Below, one piece after another: positions 40,317 to 49,207 of a stretch of DNA of 64,000 bases. Numbering within the stretch: the first letter of the stretch is position 1; each line of letters opens with the position of its first letter. The translations under genes and the position numbers were made by a program. This stretch comes from Methanocella_A sp964548585 (GTDB lineage Archaea; Halobacteriota; Methanocellia; Methanocellales; Methanocellaceae). The stretch covers positions 4,225 through 68,224 of the forward strand of contig CAZJRS010000005.1 in assembly GCA_964548585.1 (NCBI GenBank), given 5' to 3'. Below the pieces are notes generated by a model. That model worked only from the letters and a program-made list of their open reading frames with translations. It was not told the origin of the DNA and searched no databases.

Positions 40317-41849
40317 CTACTCCTCCCCCAGGAACTTTCGCATGAGCGGGTGCATCTCCATGAGTTGTTCGCTCGCCAGCTTTTCATACAGCTGGTAGGT
40401 GATGCTGACTGCGAGCAGTAAACCGGTACCGCTGACGTTACCCAGGACGCCGAACAAGCTCGACAGCAGCGTCAGGAAGCCCACGAATGCGCCTCCGATG
40501 ACGGTGACCTTGGGGATGTAACGGGATACTACTTTTTCTATGACCTGCTCGTTCCGCCGGAAGCCGGGGATCTGCATGCCGCTCTTCTGGATCTGCTTGG
40601 CGACACGAGCCGAACCCATACCGGTCGTCTCTACCCAGAAGATGGCAAACACGATACCACCTGCGATCAGGATGAACGCATCCATGAACACGTGTAAGCC
40701 GATCTGCCAAAGCTGAATGCCCGGATAGGCGGCACCGGCAAGCTGGGGAATCCAGTCATACATGCCGTTTAACGGGTTGATATAGAACATCAGTCCATCG
40801 GGGTTGGGCCGGCCTGACTGGTTGAAGGTACCGAGAATGTGGATACCGTTGCGGTCCAGTAAGGTGCCGAGCATGACCAGTGTCGCCTGAAGCGACCTGA
40901 CCAGAATCATGGGCAGAACTGATGCGTATATGAGTTTTACAGGGAACTTGCCCCTTGCGCCTCTGACTGCTGCGTGTGCCAGCGGGATCTCGATCCTCGT
41001 GGACTCAACGTATACAATCATCAGGAAGATAGCTATTGTAGCTAATAAAGCCACTATGTGACCCTGGTTTAGCATGAGCAGGAGATTATCGCCTGTCAAC
41101 AGGTTAGATAAACCGATGTTACTCAAAAACCATTCCCATTTGAAGATAATACCAATGGGCAGGTTTTCCATTGTACCAAGGTTTGGTATGGCGGTGCTTA
41201 AGCCTTTAGCATAATCGGGGTAAGGCGGGTTCCAGTTAAAGATACCACTGACCAAAGCCTGGGCGATACCTGCGACGATGAATAAGCTAACACCACTGCC
41301 GATACCCCATTTGGACACGATTTCGTCCATATAGAGGATCAGGACACCACCAATGGCTACCTGTACAAATATCATAAGCTGTACGATACTGGGACTGACG
41401 CCAAGAGTGGCGGCAATGGCAGGATCAGGGAGCAGGAAGCCTCCGTAGATTTGCGGTAACGCTTCCACTACGATCATCACGAAGACCAGCAGCTTTTGTA
41501 GCCCTTGGAATATGGCCTGGTCCTTCGGGTCTGTCGTATCGAGCCCAAGAAGCTCTGCGCCAACCAGCAACTGCAATATGATAGACGCCATGACTATCGG
41601 GCCGATACCCAACAAGACGATAGAGCCCTGCCCACCTGCAAGGAATGCACGGTATGCACCGAGTAGGTCCTCGGATGCTGGACTGAGCCCGAACACCGAA
41701 ATGTTGGTCAACACGAAGTATAGTACCAGTATTCCCAGCGTCCAGATCAGCTTTTTCTGGAAATGGACATGCTTTTCCGGCCGTTTGACGGCCGGTAGCT
41801 TGCTGAGGAACGGATGTAGTCGATCTTTTAATCCCATCTTCTCTGCCAT
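40317..41849 (-). CDS. secY: Preprotein translocase SecY
   Basis: Channel subunit of the Sec translocon. 510 residues with ten hydrophobic segments. It has the archaeal plug and pore-ring segments near residues 60-85 and 170-200, and the conserved cytosolic V-E-S-T-R-I-E-I-P loop. The ATG at 41849 follows uL15 by 18 bases. The C-terminus is charged (L-M-R-K-F-L-G-E-E). Confidence 0.96.
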   Translation of the reverse strand: MAEKMGLKDRLHPFLSKLPAVKRPEKHVHFQKKLIWTLGILVLYFVLTNISVFGLSPASEDLLGAYRAFLAGGQGSIVLLGIGPIVMASIILQLLVGAELLGLDTTDPKDQAIFQGLQKLLVFVMIVVEALPQIYGGFLLPDPAIAATLGVSPSIVQLMIFVQVAIGGVLILYMDEIVSKWGIGSGVSLFIVAGIAQALVSGIFNWNPPYPDYAKGLSTAIPNLGTMENLPIGIIFKWEWFLSNIGLSNLLTGDNLLLMLNQGHIVALLATIAIFLMIVYVESTRIEIPLAHAAVRGARGKFPVKLIYASVLPMILVRSLQATLVMLGTLLDRNGIHILGTFNQSGRPNPDGLMFYINPLNGMYDWIPQLAGAAYPGIQLWQIGLHVFMDAFILIAGGIVFAIFWVETTGMGSARVAKQIQKSGMQIPGFRRNEQVIEKVVSRYIPKVTVIGGAFVGFLTLLSSLFGVLGNVSGTGLLLAVSITYQLYEKLASEQLMEMHPLMRKFLGEE

Positions 41850-41867
41850 TGTGACACCTTAATCTAC

Positions 41868-42308
41868 TTATGCAGTCTCTGTCTCGGTTATGATCTGTCC
41901 GCCTAGCTCTTCAACTTTTGCCTTGGCCGTTGCGGACGCGGTGCTAACCGTGATGATATATTTGCGAGACACCTGACCGTTACCCAGCAGCTTGTCGATG
42001 CCGAGCTCGTCCAGATTGACCGCTACGCTGCCATCCTTTTCCTCGGCGAGCTTGCTCTCGACAAGGTAGAGAGCCAGCTCATCCAGCTCTCCGATGTTGA
42101 TGAACGATACAGCGGTCTGGGTCACGGGTGGCCTGGTGAAACCGTGCTTGCCGAACATCCAGCCTTCCTTCATTGCGCGGAAGGTGTGGTGTTTGCATGC
42201 GCCGGCATGACCGCGGCCACCGCGGCTTCCGCCACCACGGCGGTTCTTGTGAGTGCCTCCACCACAGGTACGGGAACCTCGGTAAGACTTATTTTTTTCC
42301 TTGGACAT
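41868..42308 (-). CDS. rpl15: Large-subunit ribosomal protein uL15
   Basis: 23S rRNA-binding assembly protein, 146 residues, with the Gly/Arg-rich start (R-G-S-R-T-C-G-G-G-T-H-K-N-R-R-G-G-G-S-R) typical of archaeal L15. The start at 42308 has GAGGTGAT upstream. It overlaps neither neighbour; uL30 is just ahead. Confidence 0.95.
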   Translation of the reverse strand: MSKEKNKSYRGSRTCGGGTHKNRRGGGSRGGRGHAGACKHHTFRAMKEGWMFGKHGFTRPPVTQTAVSFINIGELDELALYLVESKLAEEKDGSVAVNLDELGIDKLLGNGQVSRKYIITVSTASATAKAKVEELGGQIITETETA

Positions 42309-42313
42309 GATGA

Positions 42314-42775
42314 TCACCTCATCTGTTCGACGAGAGACGATATCTCTGCGCCGTAGTTGCCCAGCGCGCCACCCTGTTGGAAGGTGCGCTTTAGGCCCTT
42401 GTGTCCCTTACGTGGCGGGTGCATCCGGAAGACTGGCTTCATACCGGGCATATCGCCGATCTTAGCCTTCCCTTCAGCAACCGCTGCCGCGAACTCCACG
42501 ATGCTCTTGAACGAGGAGTTCTTCGATACGTACTCGTCGGTCAGCTTGTCGCCGCCCTCGAGCTTGCCACGGTGTTCCATGAGCAAAGCCAGAGTGTCAG
42601 CGTTGATGGGACCGAATGCCACGTAGTCCTTTACGATCTGGATCATGCCTTTGTAGACCGGGTTCTCCTCGACAACCACACAGTGGTTGATCTGGTTCAG
42701 CCGGAGCATCTTGAGCGTGTCCTTGATCTGGGGCTTGGTGTTAACCGAGCCTCTAAGCCGAATTATAACGTACAT
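42314..42775 (-). CDS. rpl30: Large-subunit ribosomal protein uL30
   Basis: 153 residues, the long archaeal/eukaryotic form. It starts M-Y-V-I-I-R-L-R-G-S-V-N, and has L-R-L-N-Q-I-N-H-C-V-V and the C-terminal F-R-M-H-P-P-R-K-G-H. Abuts uS5 (one-base overlap) and ends close to uL15. Confidence 0.95.
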   Translation of the reverse strand: MYVIIRLRGSVNTKPQIKDTLKMLRLNQINHCVVVEENPVYKGMIQIVKDYVAFGPINADTLALLMEHRGKLEGGDKLTDEYVSKNSSFKSIVEFAAAVAEGKAKIGDMPGMKPVFRMHPPRKGHKGLKRTFQQGGALGNYGAEISSLVEQMR

Positions 42776-43407
42776 TACTCGGCCTCCTTCCTGGTCCTTA
42801 CAGTGGTGGCGTTCTCCAGTGCGTTGTATGTTGCCAGCGCAAAGTTGATCGTCGTCCTGGTTTCCCCTTCAGTCCTGCTCCAAACGTCCTTGTATCCGGC
42901 CATCTCGAGCACTTTCTTGGCGGGGCCGCCGGCTGCGAGGCCGAGGCCTCTGGGAGCCGGAATCAGTACGACTTTCAGCGAGCCAGCCCTGCCCTCGACC
43001 TGAGAAGGTACGGTGTGGGTTAATCCACAGCCGCATTCCCACGAGCCGCAGCCACGGGTGACTTTCATGATGTTCAGCTTGGCGTTCTCGATAGCTTTAC
43101 GGATCGCCGGGCCGACCTGGACACCCTTGCCCTGAGCCAGACCCACGTAGCCGTTGCCGTTACCGACCACGACGGTGGTTCTGAATTTTACACGCCTGCC
43201 GGAGTCGGTCATTCTCTGGACCATGCTGATATCGAGCACTTCATCCACTAGGTCAGGGATGAGCGCATCGATGATCTGGTACTCCTTAATGGGGAGTCCG
43301 GTCTCTAAGGCCTCGTCAATGGTCTTGATCCTGCCCTCAGCGACCATCTTGCCGAGCCTCGTCTTGGGGACCCAGGCTGCCTGTTCTCTACGATATGGTG
43401 CTGCCAT
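42775..43407 (-). CDS. rps5: Small-subunit ribosomal protein uS5
   Basis: Decoding-accuracy and mRNA-entry protein. 210 residues; the archaeal N-terminus W-V-P-K-T-R-L-G-K-M-V, double-stranded-RNA-binding-like part (R-R-V-K-F-R-T-T-V-V-V-G-N-G), and C-terminal domain with P-R-G-L-G-L-A. It keeps a C-G-S-W-E-C-G-C-G segment common in archaeal S5. Confidence 0.95.
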   Translation of the reverse strand: MAAPYRREQAAWVPKTRLGKMVAEGRIKTIDEALETGLPIKEYQIIDALIPDLVDEVLDISMVQRMTDSGRRVKFRTTVVVGNGNGYVGLAQGKGVQVGPAIRKAIENAKLNIMKVTRGCGSWECGCGLTHTVPSQVEGRAGSLKVVLIPAPRGLGLAAGGPAKKVLEMAGYKDVWSRTEGETRTTINFALATYNALENATTVRTRKEAE

Positions 43408-43408
43408 G

Positions 43409-43975
43409 TTACTTCGCTCCGTACTGGCTGGTGATCTTACCCTTCACTTCATCGAAGTGAGCGGGCATATCCGCAGCCTTGATGCCCCTCTTCGCGTACT
43501 GCGAGAAATTGCTGTTTGCATTGCCAGCAACGTGAGCTCCCCTGATCCGTTCGTCGGACGGGAAGATTTCCTCGCTGCACGGTACTTCCAGGCCTGCGTC
43601 AACTGCACCCTTAAGGGTTGCGTAGACTCTCGACCCGGCCCGGTTCTCTCTGAGCCCTATGTCCAGGATAGCTTCTTCTACTCCGGCTTCCACGGCCTTA
43701 TACCCGATTAGTAAACCAGTCAGGTATGCGGCGCTCGTGTTCTTGCCTGAGCCCTTATAACCAAAGTTCTTGGCCAGCTCTGCCGAGGTGGCTGCGACAA
43801 TGACCTTGTCGCCCTCGGGCTTTGTGACCAGGATCTGTGCGATGACCTGGTTGGTGGTCCTGCGCACGACGAGCCTGGGCTTACGGGATACTATGAGCTT
43901 GAGCCTCTGGTGGTAATCTGTCTTACCTTCCCTGCGGCGTCTGAAGGCTACCTTGTATCTTGGTCCGGTTGCCAT
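43409..43975 (-). CDS. rpl18: Large-subunit ribosomal protein uL18
   Basis: 5S rRNA-binding protein, 188 residues. It has G-P-R-Y-K-V-A-F-R-R-R-R-E-G-K-T-D-Y at the start and the H-V-A-G-N-A-N-S-N-F segment near the C-terminus, as in archaeal L18. One base from uS5. Confidence 0.96.
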   Translation of the reverse strand: MATGPRYKVAFRRRREGKTDYHQRLKLIVSRKPRLVVRRTTNQVIAQILVTKPEGDKVIVAATSAELAKNFGYKGSGKNTSAAYLTGLLIGYKAVEAGVEEAILDIGLRENRAGSRVYATLKGAVDAGLEVPCSEEIFPSDERIRGAHVAGNANSNFSQYAKRGIKAADMPAHFDEVKGKITSQYGAK

Positions 43976-43978
43976 TGT

Positions 43979-44437
43979 TTACACCTCTTTTTTCTGCGTT
44001 GCCGCGTACGCAATAAACGATTTCAGATGTGCTACATTCCTGAACTCGCCACCCTTTGCCTTGCGGTAAAGGATCCTGTACGTGTGCGGAGTTAATTCCT
44101 TGCTTTCACGGAGGCTCTTGAGCAGCTTTCTCTGTGCCCTGATCCTCTTCATCCATAGCTCTTTCTTAGGAGTCCTGGCACCCTTCGCGCCTCTCCTGCT
44201 GCCATGGCCCTTACCGTGACCCTTGGCGCGCTTGAGATCGCGAGCACGGGCACGGCCACGGCTGATACCGACGGCAGGCCTGCGCTTGATGGTTCCGGCT
44301 TCGACTAAGCCGCGAATGTCTTCACGGGTAATCGCAGTAGCGATGTCCTCTAACTTGGAGGGATCCATCCATACACGGGACTCACCGACTTTCAGAATTA
44401 CTGAGGCCAGCCTCTTCTGGTTTGCTAAATCTACCAT
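43979..44437 (-). CDS. rpl19e: Large-subunit ribosomal protein eL19
   Basis: Archaeal/eukaryotic-specific protein, 152 residues. Start M-V-D-L-A-N-Q-K-R-L-A-S; basic middle with R-A-R-A-R-D-L-K-R-A-K-G-H-G-K-G-H-G-S-R-R-G. It directly follows eL32. Confidence 0.96.
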   Translation of the reverse strand: MVDLANQKRLASVILKVGESRVWMDPSKLEDIATAITREDIRGLVEAGTIKRRPAVGISRGRARARDLKRAKGHGKGHGSRRGAKGARTPKKELWMKRIRAQRKLLKSLRESKELTPHTYRILYRKAKGGEFRNVAHLKSFIAYAATQKKEV

Positions 44438-45112
44438 TTACTGTGCCCCCTCGAAAGTGTTGAGCGGATTGAGAACCTTGATGTTCTGCTCCTTTGCGAT
44501 CTTTTCGATTTCGAGCTGCTTCTTCTTGCCTACTGTACCGCCGATACGGATTGCCTGGGTCCTGGTGATGCTCTTGACATCATTCGTGTTGAACACCAGA
44601 ACTTCCTGGTAGCCGGACGGGTGGTAGCCTGCGACAAGCACCGGGGAGCCGTAGCCGATCTTGACTTTAGCGCCCTTGGACTTCTTCCCACGCCTGAGCT
44701 GCGAGTGGTGGCCTCTGGGCCTTCTCCAGCTTGCATCAAGCTTGATCTTCTTGTGAGAGTCAATCCTGCGGAACTCCGGGTGCGAAGCCTTGTTAGACTT
44801 CCGGGCTGCGAGCAGCCTCTTGGTCTCGGGGTCCAGCTCGAGGGTGGACTTCTCCACGGGCCGGGCGACCGGCCTTGGCTTTACTAAAGGCGCGGCAACC
44901 TTAACGGCCTCTTTGCGAGTGCCCTTAAGCTTCTTAGATTCGGCAGCCGCAGTCTTCTCTTCGGCCTTGGTCTCAACCTTGGCTTCAACGATCTCAGCCT
45001 GCTCGACTTTCTCTGCCTTATCAGCCTTAGTCTTCTTAGATGACTTCTGAGTAGTGTCGGCAGCCTGCTTCTCGACCGTCTTCTTTACTGCTTTCTTCTT
45101 TTCGTCTGCCAT
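44438..45112 (-). CDS. rpl32e: Large-subunit ribosomal protein eL32 with N-terminal extension
   Basis: 224 residues. The family core begins about residue 95 (L-L-A-A-R-K-S-N-K-A-S-H-P-E-F-R-R, then W-R-R-P-R-G-H-H-S), length about 130. The first 90 residues are Lys/Ala/Glu-rich and low-complexity, like the uS13 extension. The start MADEKKK (45112) is preferred; the uL6 stop is close ahead. Confidence 0.93.
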   Translation of the reverse strand: MADEKKKAVKKTVEKQAADTTQKSSKKTKADKAEKVEQAEIVEAKVETKAEEKTAAAESKKLKGTRKEAVKVAAPLVKPRPVARPVEKSTLELDPETKRLLAARKSNKASHPEFRRIDSHKKIKLDASWRRPRGHHSQLRRGKKSKGAKVKIGYGSPVLVAGYHPSGYQEVLVFNTNDVKSITRTQAIRIGGTVGKKKQLEIEKIAKEQNIKVLNPLNTFEGAQ

Positions 45113-45117
45113 TGATA

Positions 45118-45651
45118 TCACGCCTTCGTTGTGATGTATATGCCGTCCTGAAACACCCTTGGGTCTCTCTTACGGATTCTGCAAGCCTGCTCGATATTTG
45201 CGGCAGTCTGGCCGATATCCTCTTTGTTGATACCCGTGAGGACGACTTTCTCGCCCTGTACGACGACTTTTGTCTCGCCGACGATGTTTGCGGAGCGAGC
45301 CTTACGCTCGCCAAGGAAGTTCCCGATCGATACTTTGTCCTTGCCTTCAACCTTCACCTGGATAGGGAAGTGAGCGAAGACAATCTTCATGTGAGACTCG
45401 TAGCCCTCGGATACGCCCTTCACCATATTTTTAATGTGAGATGCAAAGGTACCGACGGTGGCTTTCGTCTGTTTGTCGTCTTTATGAGTTTCGACAATGA
45501 CTTTGCCTCCGTCAACCTTAAAGGAGATAGCCGGAAACCTTAAGTCTCGGGATACCTGCCCCTTCTGACCCTTAACGGTCAGAGTTGCACCGCTAACAGT
45601 GACGGTTACACCCTGGGGGATTTCTATTTCTCTAACTTTCTCTGCTGCCAT
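45118..45651 (-). CDS. rpl6: Large-subunit ribosomal protein uL6
   Basis: 177 residues, two repeated alpha/beta domains, with I-P-Q-G-V-T-V-T-V-S-G-A-T-L-T-V-K-G at the start and the C-terminal D-I-G-Q-T-A-A-N-I-E-Q segment with F-Q-D-G-I-Y. Sits at the factor-binding site near the sarcin-ricin loop. Confidence 0.96.
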   Translation of the reverse strand: MAAEKVREIEIPQGVTVTVSGATLTVKGQKGQVSRDLRFPAISFKVDGGKVIVETHKDDKQTKATVGTFASHIKNMVKGVSEGYESHMKIVFAHFPIQVKVEGKDKVSIGNFLGERKARSANIVGETKVVVQGEKVVLTGINKEDIGQTAANIEQACRIRKRDPRVFQDGIYITTKA

Positions 45652-45666
45652 TTTAATCCCTCGTGC

Positions 45667-46059
45667 TTAGTATACGTAAGCCAGGATCTCGCCACCGATA
45701 CCCATCTTCGCTGCATCGTAATGTGACATTACGCCCTTTGAAGTGGTTAGTATCAGCGTGCCGAAGTTCCTTGCGGGGAGGTATCTCTTCTCCCATTTCT
45801 CCATCTCGGATTTGCCGACGGCGAACCGCGGCTTAACGACACCGCACTTGTTGATCTTTCCGATAAGCTTTACTTTAAGTTGGCCCGCCTTGCCGTTATC
45901 GACAAACTCAAACTCACCAACATAGCCCTGGTCTTGCATGACCTTGAGCACGTTGCCGATGATTTTGGAAGCGGGGTCTAATACGCAATCCGTCTTGCCG
46001 GTTGACTCGGCATTCTTAATGATGGAAAGTGCGTTTGCCAGTGGATCCATTAAAACCAT
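45667..46059 (-). CDS. rps8: Small-subunit ribosomal protein uS8
   Basis: 130 residues, 16S rRNA central-domain binder. Start M-D-P-L-A-N-A-L-S (two ATGs; the upstream one at 46059 has GAGGT 8 bases away), the C-terminal S-T/T-S-K-G-V-M-S-H motif. Followed by uL6. Confidence 0.96.
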   Translation of the reverse strand: MVLMDPLANALSIIKNAESTGKTDCVLDPASKIIGNVLKVMQDQGYVGEFEFVDNGKAGQLKVKLIGKINKCGVVKPRFAVGKSEMEKWEKRYLPARNFGTLILTTSKGVMSHYDAAKMGIGGEILAYVY

Positions 46060-46069
46060 GATCTCGACC

Positions 46070-46222
46070 TCACTCGTATTTTACGAACCCCATGTCGTGG
46101 GCAATTTCTCTGAAGCACTGACGGCATACGTACACGCCATACTTCCGGACGAGCCCCTGCTTACGGCCGCACCTGCGGCACACATTAGCGCCGGATCCGA
46201 ACTTTTTGCCGCTCTTCTCCAT
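46070..46222 (-). CDS. rps14: Small-subunit ribosomal protein uS14 (zinc form)
   Basis: 50 residues. Four cysteines in two pairs (V-C-R-R-C and V-C-R-Q-C) give the zinc site of the short archaeal S14; the C-terminal F-R-E-I-A-H-D-M-G-F-V-K is conserved. It shares its ATG region with the stop of uL5 and lies 10 bases before uS8. Confidence 0.95.
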   Translation of the reverse strand: MEKSGKKFGSGANVCRRCGRKQGLVRKYGVYVCRQCFREIAHDMGFVKYE

Positions 46223-46734
46223 TATCTGACCTCCACGCCATAGTTCTTAGACACAAAAGCGATCGAGTCATCCTTGGTAAGCTTGTGGCCTGAAGGGATC
46301 TTCTGCTGCTGTAAGCGCCTGCGCTTGATCCTGTAGCCTGGCCTCTCCACGGAGACGATGACATCCATGCCGTAAATTCCAATCTCCGGGTCGTAATCCA
46401 TGCCCGGGAAGTCGGTGTGTTCCTCGATACCGAAAGCGAAGTTACCGTTAGTGTCGAACCGGCTGGAGTCGATGGAGTTATCCATGATGCCCAGCGCGAT
46501 CTTCAGAAACTTATCCGCGTTATCGCCACGAAGAGTGACCTTACAGCCGATAGACTCGCCCTTCTTGATGTTAAAACCCGGAAGGGTCTTCTTTGCGACG
46601 GCCTTGACCGGCTTCTGGCCAGTGATCTTCGACATGATCATTTCGGCGTTGTTCAGCTTTTTGCCCGATTCGCCGACACTCATGTGGACGGTGACTTTCT
46701 CGACCCTCGGGGTAAACATGACGTTATCGCTCAT
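46222..46734 (-). CDS. rpl5: Large-subunit ribosomal protein uL5
   Basis: 170 residues; binds 5S rRNA and the P-site tRNA region. M-F-T-P-R-V-E-K-V-T-V-H at the start, K-T-L-P-G-F-N-I-K-K-G-E, and the C-terminal beta region. Overlaps eS4 by 4 bases and uS14 by one. Confidence 0.96.
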   Translation of the reverse strand: MSDNVMFTPRVEKVTVHMSVGESGKKLNNAEMIMSKITGQKPVKAVAKKTLPGFNIKKGESIGCKVTLRGDNADKFLKIALGIMDNSIDSSRFDTNGNFAFGIEEHTDFPGMDYDPEIGIYGMDVIVSVERPGYRIKRRRLQQQKIPSGHKLTKDDSIAFVSKNYGVEVR

Positions 46735-47435
46735 GCCTTAACCCCCTGTACTGCCGGGGCTTCCTTACCGATGACGAACACGTAGTTTTCGATGGTCTCG
46801 AAGTCGCCTTCGGAAGTCGTGATGGTCACGGTGTTGGGCTGGCTGCTCCGCACGGTCTTGATCTCCTTGACCTTGCCGATTTCGCCAGAGTGCTTGCCTT
46901 CGGTTACGACGACGAGGCTGCCTACCGAGTAGGTAAAGTGCTGGTCGATCGTTCTCTCGGGTACCTTGATGATAATTGAGTCCTTCGTCTTGTAATCGTT
47001 GGACGCGATCATCGTGGTGCCATCGTGAAGGTTAAGCTGGATCTTGCCGCCTCTGATTGCGGTCTTGTTGACGATCTTACAGATCTTGGAAGATGCGTCA
47101 GTCACGGGTGCCAGGTGGAACTTGCCGTTTTCGCCGATGACCATGCGATAGTACGCGTTGATCGCCGGGATTGAGACGGTGTCGAACATGCCGACTGTAT
47201 ACCTGTAGTCCTTGCGAATCTTGCCGTCGACCAGGACTTTGCCCTCGTGCAGGATCTGCTTGATTTCCTTGCTCTTGTCAGCGACCTTCAGCAGGTCCCT
47301 GAGCACGACTACGAGAGGCATGCCGCGCTCCTCTGAGTGTGCTCCCGGCATGGGTTTGGCTACCCACTTGGAAGTTTTACGGGTAATAGGCCATGCACGC
47401 GGTGCCGCTACCCTCTTTAAATGATTGCCACACAT
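46731..47435 (-). CDS. rps4e: Small-subunit ribosomal protein eS4
   Basis: 234 residues. H-L-K-R-V-A-A-P-R-A-W-P-I at the N-terminus, an S4 domain (about residues 40-100), a central domain and a KOW motif near 170-200. Archaeal/eukaryotic-specific. It starts directly after uL24. Confidence 0.96.
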   Translation of the reverse strand: MCGNHLKRVAAPRAWPITRKTSKWVAKPMPGAHSEERGMPLVVVLRDLLKVADKSKEIKQILHEGKVLVDGKIRKDYRYTVGMFDTVSIPAINAYYRMVIGENGKFHLAPVTDASSKICKIVNKTAIRGGKIQLNLHDGTTMIASNDYKTKDSIIIKVPERTIDQHFTYSVGSLVVVTEGKHSGEIGKVKEIKTVRSSQPNTVTITTSEGDFETIENYVFVIGKEAPAVQGVKA

Positions 47436-47436
47436 G

Positions 47437-47790
47437 TTATTTCCTCTCCAGAGATGCGACTCTCTTCGCGTCTTCGAGGTTCAGCTTCGTAATCATCAGG
47501 TTGGACGGGTGGATAGGCCTTGGCTCTTCCTTACCGTCTGCCTTTGCTACGGATACACCTTCGACAACGATCTTTTCCCTCTTGACGTCGATCTCGCGAA
47601 CCTTACCCTCGGTACCGGCAGCGTCGCCTCTCATGACTTTGACGATGTCGCCGACAATCACGCGGACAGACCTGCCATACTTCTTGGAGAGCTCTTCGCT
47701 GAGCCTCGAGTTGATAAAGCGGCTTCTGATGTGATGAGGCGCGTTAAATCTGAACTTTCTCTGTTTCCTTGGCTGTGATGAAGTTACCAT
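47437..47790 (-). CDS. rpl24: Large-subunit ribosomal protein uL24
   Basis: 117 residues with K-Q-R-K-F-R-F-N-A-P-H-H at the start and a KOW motif in the middle (V-I-V-G-D-I-V-K-V-M-R-G-D-A-A-G). The long upstream reading frame is the antiparallel shadow of uL14 and is not part of the gene. Confidence 0.95.
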   Translation of the reverse strand: MVTSSQPRKQRKFRFNAPHHIRSRFINSRLSEELSKKYGRSVRVIVGDIVKVMRGDAAGTEGKVREIDVKREKIVVEGVSVAKADGKEEPRPIHPSNLMITKLNLEDAKRVASLERK

Positions 47791-47800
47791 AATACACACC

Positions 47801-48199
47801 TCACACAATGATCGTCGCGGTCGAGCCAATCTTGGCGAACCGTTCGGCGACCTCTCTGGCCACCGGGCCCTTGATCTCAGTGCCCTTCGGGTCGTTGTTG
47901 TCGTCAACCAGGACGCAGGCGTTATCCTCAAACCCGACACGTAAGCCGTTTGGTCTGCGGTACTCCTTCTTCTGCCTGATGATGACACACCGGACGATCG
48001 TCTTCCTCAATTCAGGTGTTCCCTTCTTGACGGAGCCGATGAAGATGTCGCCAACGCCTGCTTTCGGCATACGGTTCTTTCTGCCCCTGTACTTCAGGAC
48101 GGAAATAACCTCGACCAGCCTTGCGCCGGTGTTGTCAGCTACATCTAGCCGAGTCGCTGTGTGACACGACCTTGGGATCTTTGCCTTAATTGCTCTCAT
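47801..48199 (-). CDS. rpl14: Large-subunit ribosomal protein uL14
   Basis: 132 residues. Contains D-N-T-G-A-R-L-V-E-V-I-S-V-L, G-V-G-D-I-F and the C-terminal E-R-F-A-K-I-G-S; interface protein of the large subunit. The start (48199) lies inside the end of uS17. Confidence 0.96.
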   Translation of the reverse strand: MRAIKAKIPRSCHTATRLDVADNTGARLVEVISVLKYRGRKNRMPKAGVGDIFIGSVKKGTPELRKTIVRCVIIRQKKEYRRPNGLRVGFEDNACVLVDDNNDPKGTEIKGPVAREVAERFAKIGSTATIIV

Positions 48200-48521
48200 T
48201 GCCAGCCACCTCAACGATTACGAAGGTTTTTGTCTTGGAGAGCGGCCTGCACTCTGCGATGACCACTTTGTCGCCTTCTTTTGCATTGATGCAAGGCGGG
48301 TTGTGGGCATGGAGCTTTGACCTCCTCTTCTCGTACCTGTCATACTTCAGGTCACGCTTTAAGTACTCACGCTGCACCACCACAGTCTTGCTCATTTTGG
48401 CGGATACAACGTTACCCTCAAGTAACTGGCCTCTCACGGCAAGGTGGCCGTGGAAAGGACAGTGAGGATCGTTGCACTCCTGCTTGGGTGCCTTCACGTT
48501 TAGTCCAATGTCTTTCGCCAT
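48186..48521 (-). CDS. rps17: Small-subunit ribosomal protein uS17
   Basis: 111 residues. Starts A-K-D-I-G-L-N-V, with H-C-P-F-H-type (D-P-H-C-P-F-H-G) and K-T-V-V-V-Q-R-E-Y; an OB-fold 16S binder, archaeal form with the N-terminal extension. Confidence 0.96.
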   Translation of the reverse strand: MAKDIGLNVKAPKQECNDPHCPFHGHLAVRGQLLEGNVVSAKMSKTVVVQREYLKRDLKYDRYEKRRSKLHAHNPPCINAKEGDKVVIAECRPLSKTKTFVIVEVAGNESN

Positions 48522-48563
48522 GTTCTCTTCCTCTTGGTATTTCGGGGTTAACCGGAAGACCGG

Positions 48564-48836
48564 TCACTTCCCTTTCCGCTTCTTTTTAGGGATGCGGTTT
48601 TCAGGTTGTGATAGTAATAAGTCCCCACGGACTCTGACACGCCGGTTATCCGGGAGCGTAAATACGAAAGAACAGCACGATTTGGGGACTTTTGCATCGT
48701 GCAATTCTGTCTTTATTATGATCATATTACGCGTCTCGTCTACCACTTTGCCGGAAAGGACGTATGGAGGTGTTTCGACCTCCACCACCAATCCGATCAA
48801 TTCGTGGTAGATTATGTTCTCCGGCGTTATGTCCAT
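48564..48836 (-). CDS. rnp1: RNase P protein component 1 (Rnp1/Pop4)
   Basis: 90 residues; an Sm-like beta-barrel subunit of archaeal RNase P, which trims 5' leaders from pre-tRNA. Contains E-L-I-G-L-V-V-E-V, L-S-G-K-V-V-D-E-T-R-N and C-S-F-V-F. Standard place between eIF1 and uS17 in the archaeal cluster. Confidence 0.93.
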   Translation of the reverse strand: MDITPENIIYHELIGLVVEVETPPYVLSGKVVDETRNMIIIKTELHDAKVPKSCCSFVFTLPDNRRVRVRGDLLLSQPENRIPKKKRKGK

Positions 48837-48855
48837 ATCACAACCCCTGCGCTCA

Positions 48856-48955
48856 NNNNNNNNNNNNNNNNNNNNNNNNNNNNNNNNNNNNNNNNNNNNN
48901 NNNNNNNNNNNNNNNNNNNNNNNNNNNNNNNNNNNNNNNNNNNNNNNNNNNNNNN
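48856..48955. other. Assembly gap (100 Ns)
   Basis: Hides the last part of the eIF1/SUI1 gene and its junction with rnp1. Confidence 0.95.
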
Positions 48956-49206
48956 ACTTTTTCTTTGTGATCGCCCTGGAGCTCGATGGTTTGCTTCTTA
49001 ATGGTGCCGCCGCAGGCGCACTTGGCCTTCAGGAGGCTCGAAAGCTCCTTCAGGTCAATGCCCTTGTCGTCGATACCATCGACGATCGTCGCCATTTTTC
49101 CGAAGCGTCTCTTGTCAGTCGATATTCGGACTCGCTGGGACTCTTTGACGATTTCCTCGCATACGCAGAGGTCGTCGGGGAGGCCACACTTGTCACAGAC
49201 TGACAA
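48956..49206 (-). CDS. Translation initiation factor aIF1 (SUI1), partial
   Basis: Start-codon selection factor. The first 83 residues are visible and end in the N gap: an N-terminal zinc-like C-D-K-C...C-V-C pair, then the SUI1 core (R-V-R-I-S-T-D-K-R-R-F-G-K, A-T-I-V-D-G-I-D, L-K-A-K-C-A-C-G-G-T). A full protein is about 100 residues, so about 20 are missing. The start is TTG (49206) with GAGGAG about 10 bases before it, just after the uL29 stop. Confidence 0.9.
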
Positions 49207-49207
49207 T

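Noticed and set aside
47437..47988. Long uL24 with a 66-residue N-terminal extension
   Set aside because: The upstream part is a frame shadow of uL14 on the same strand; uL24 starts at 47790.
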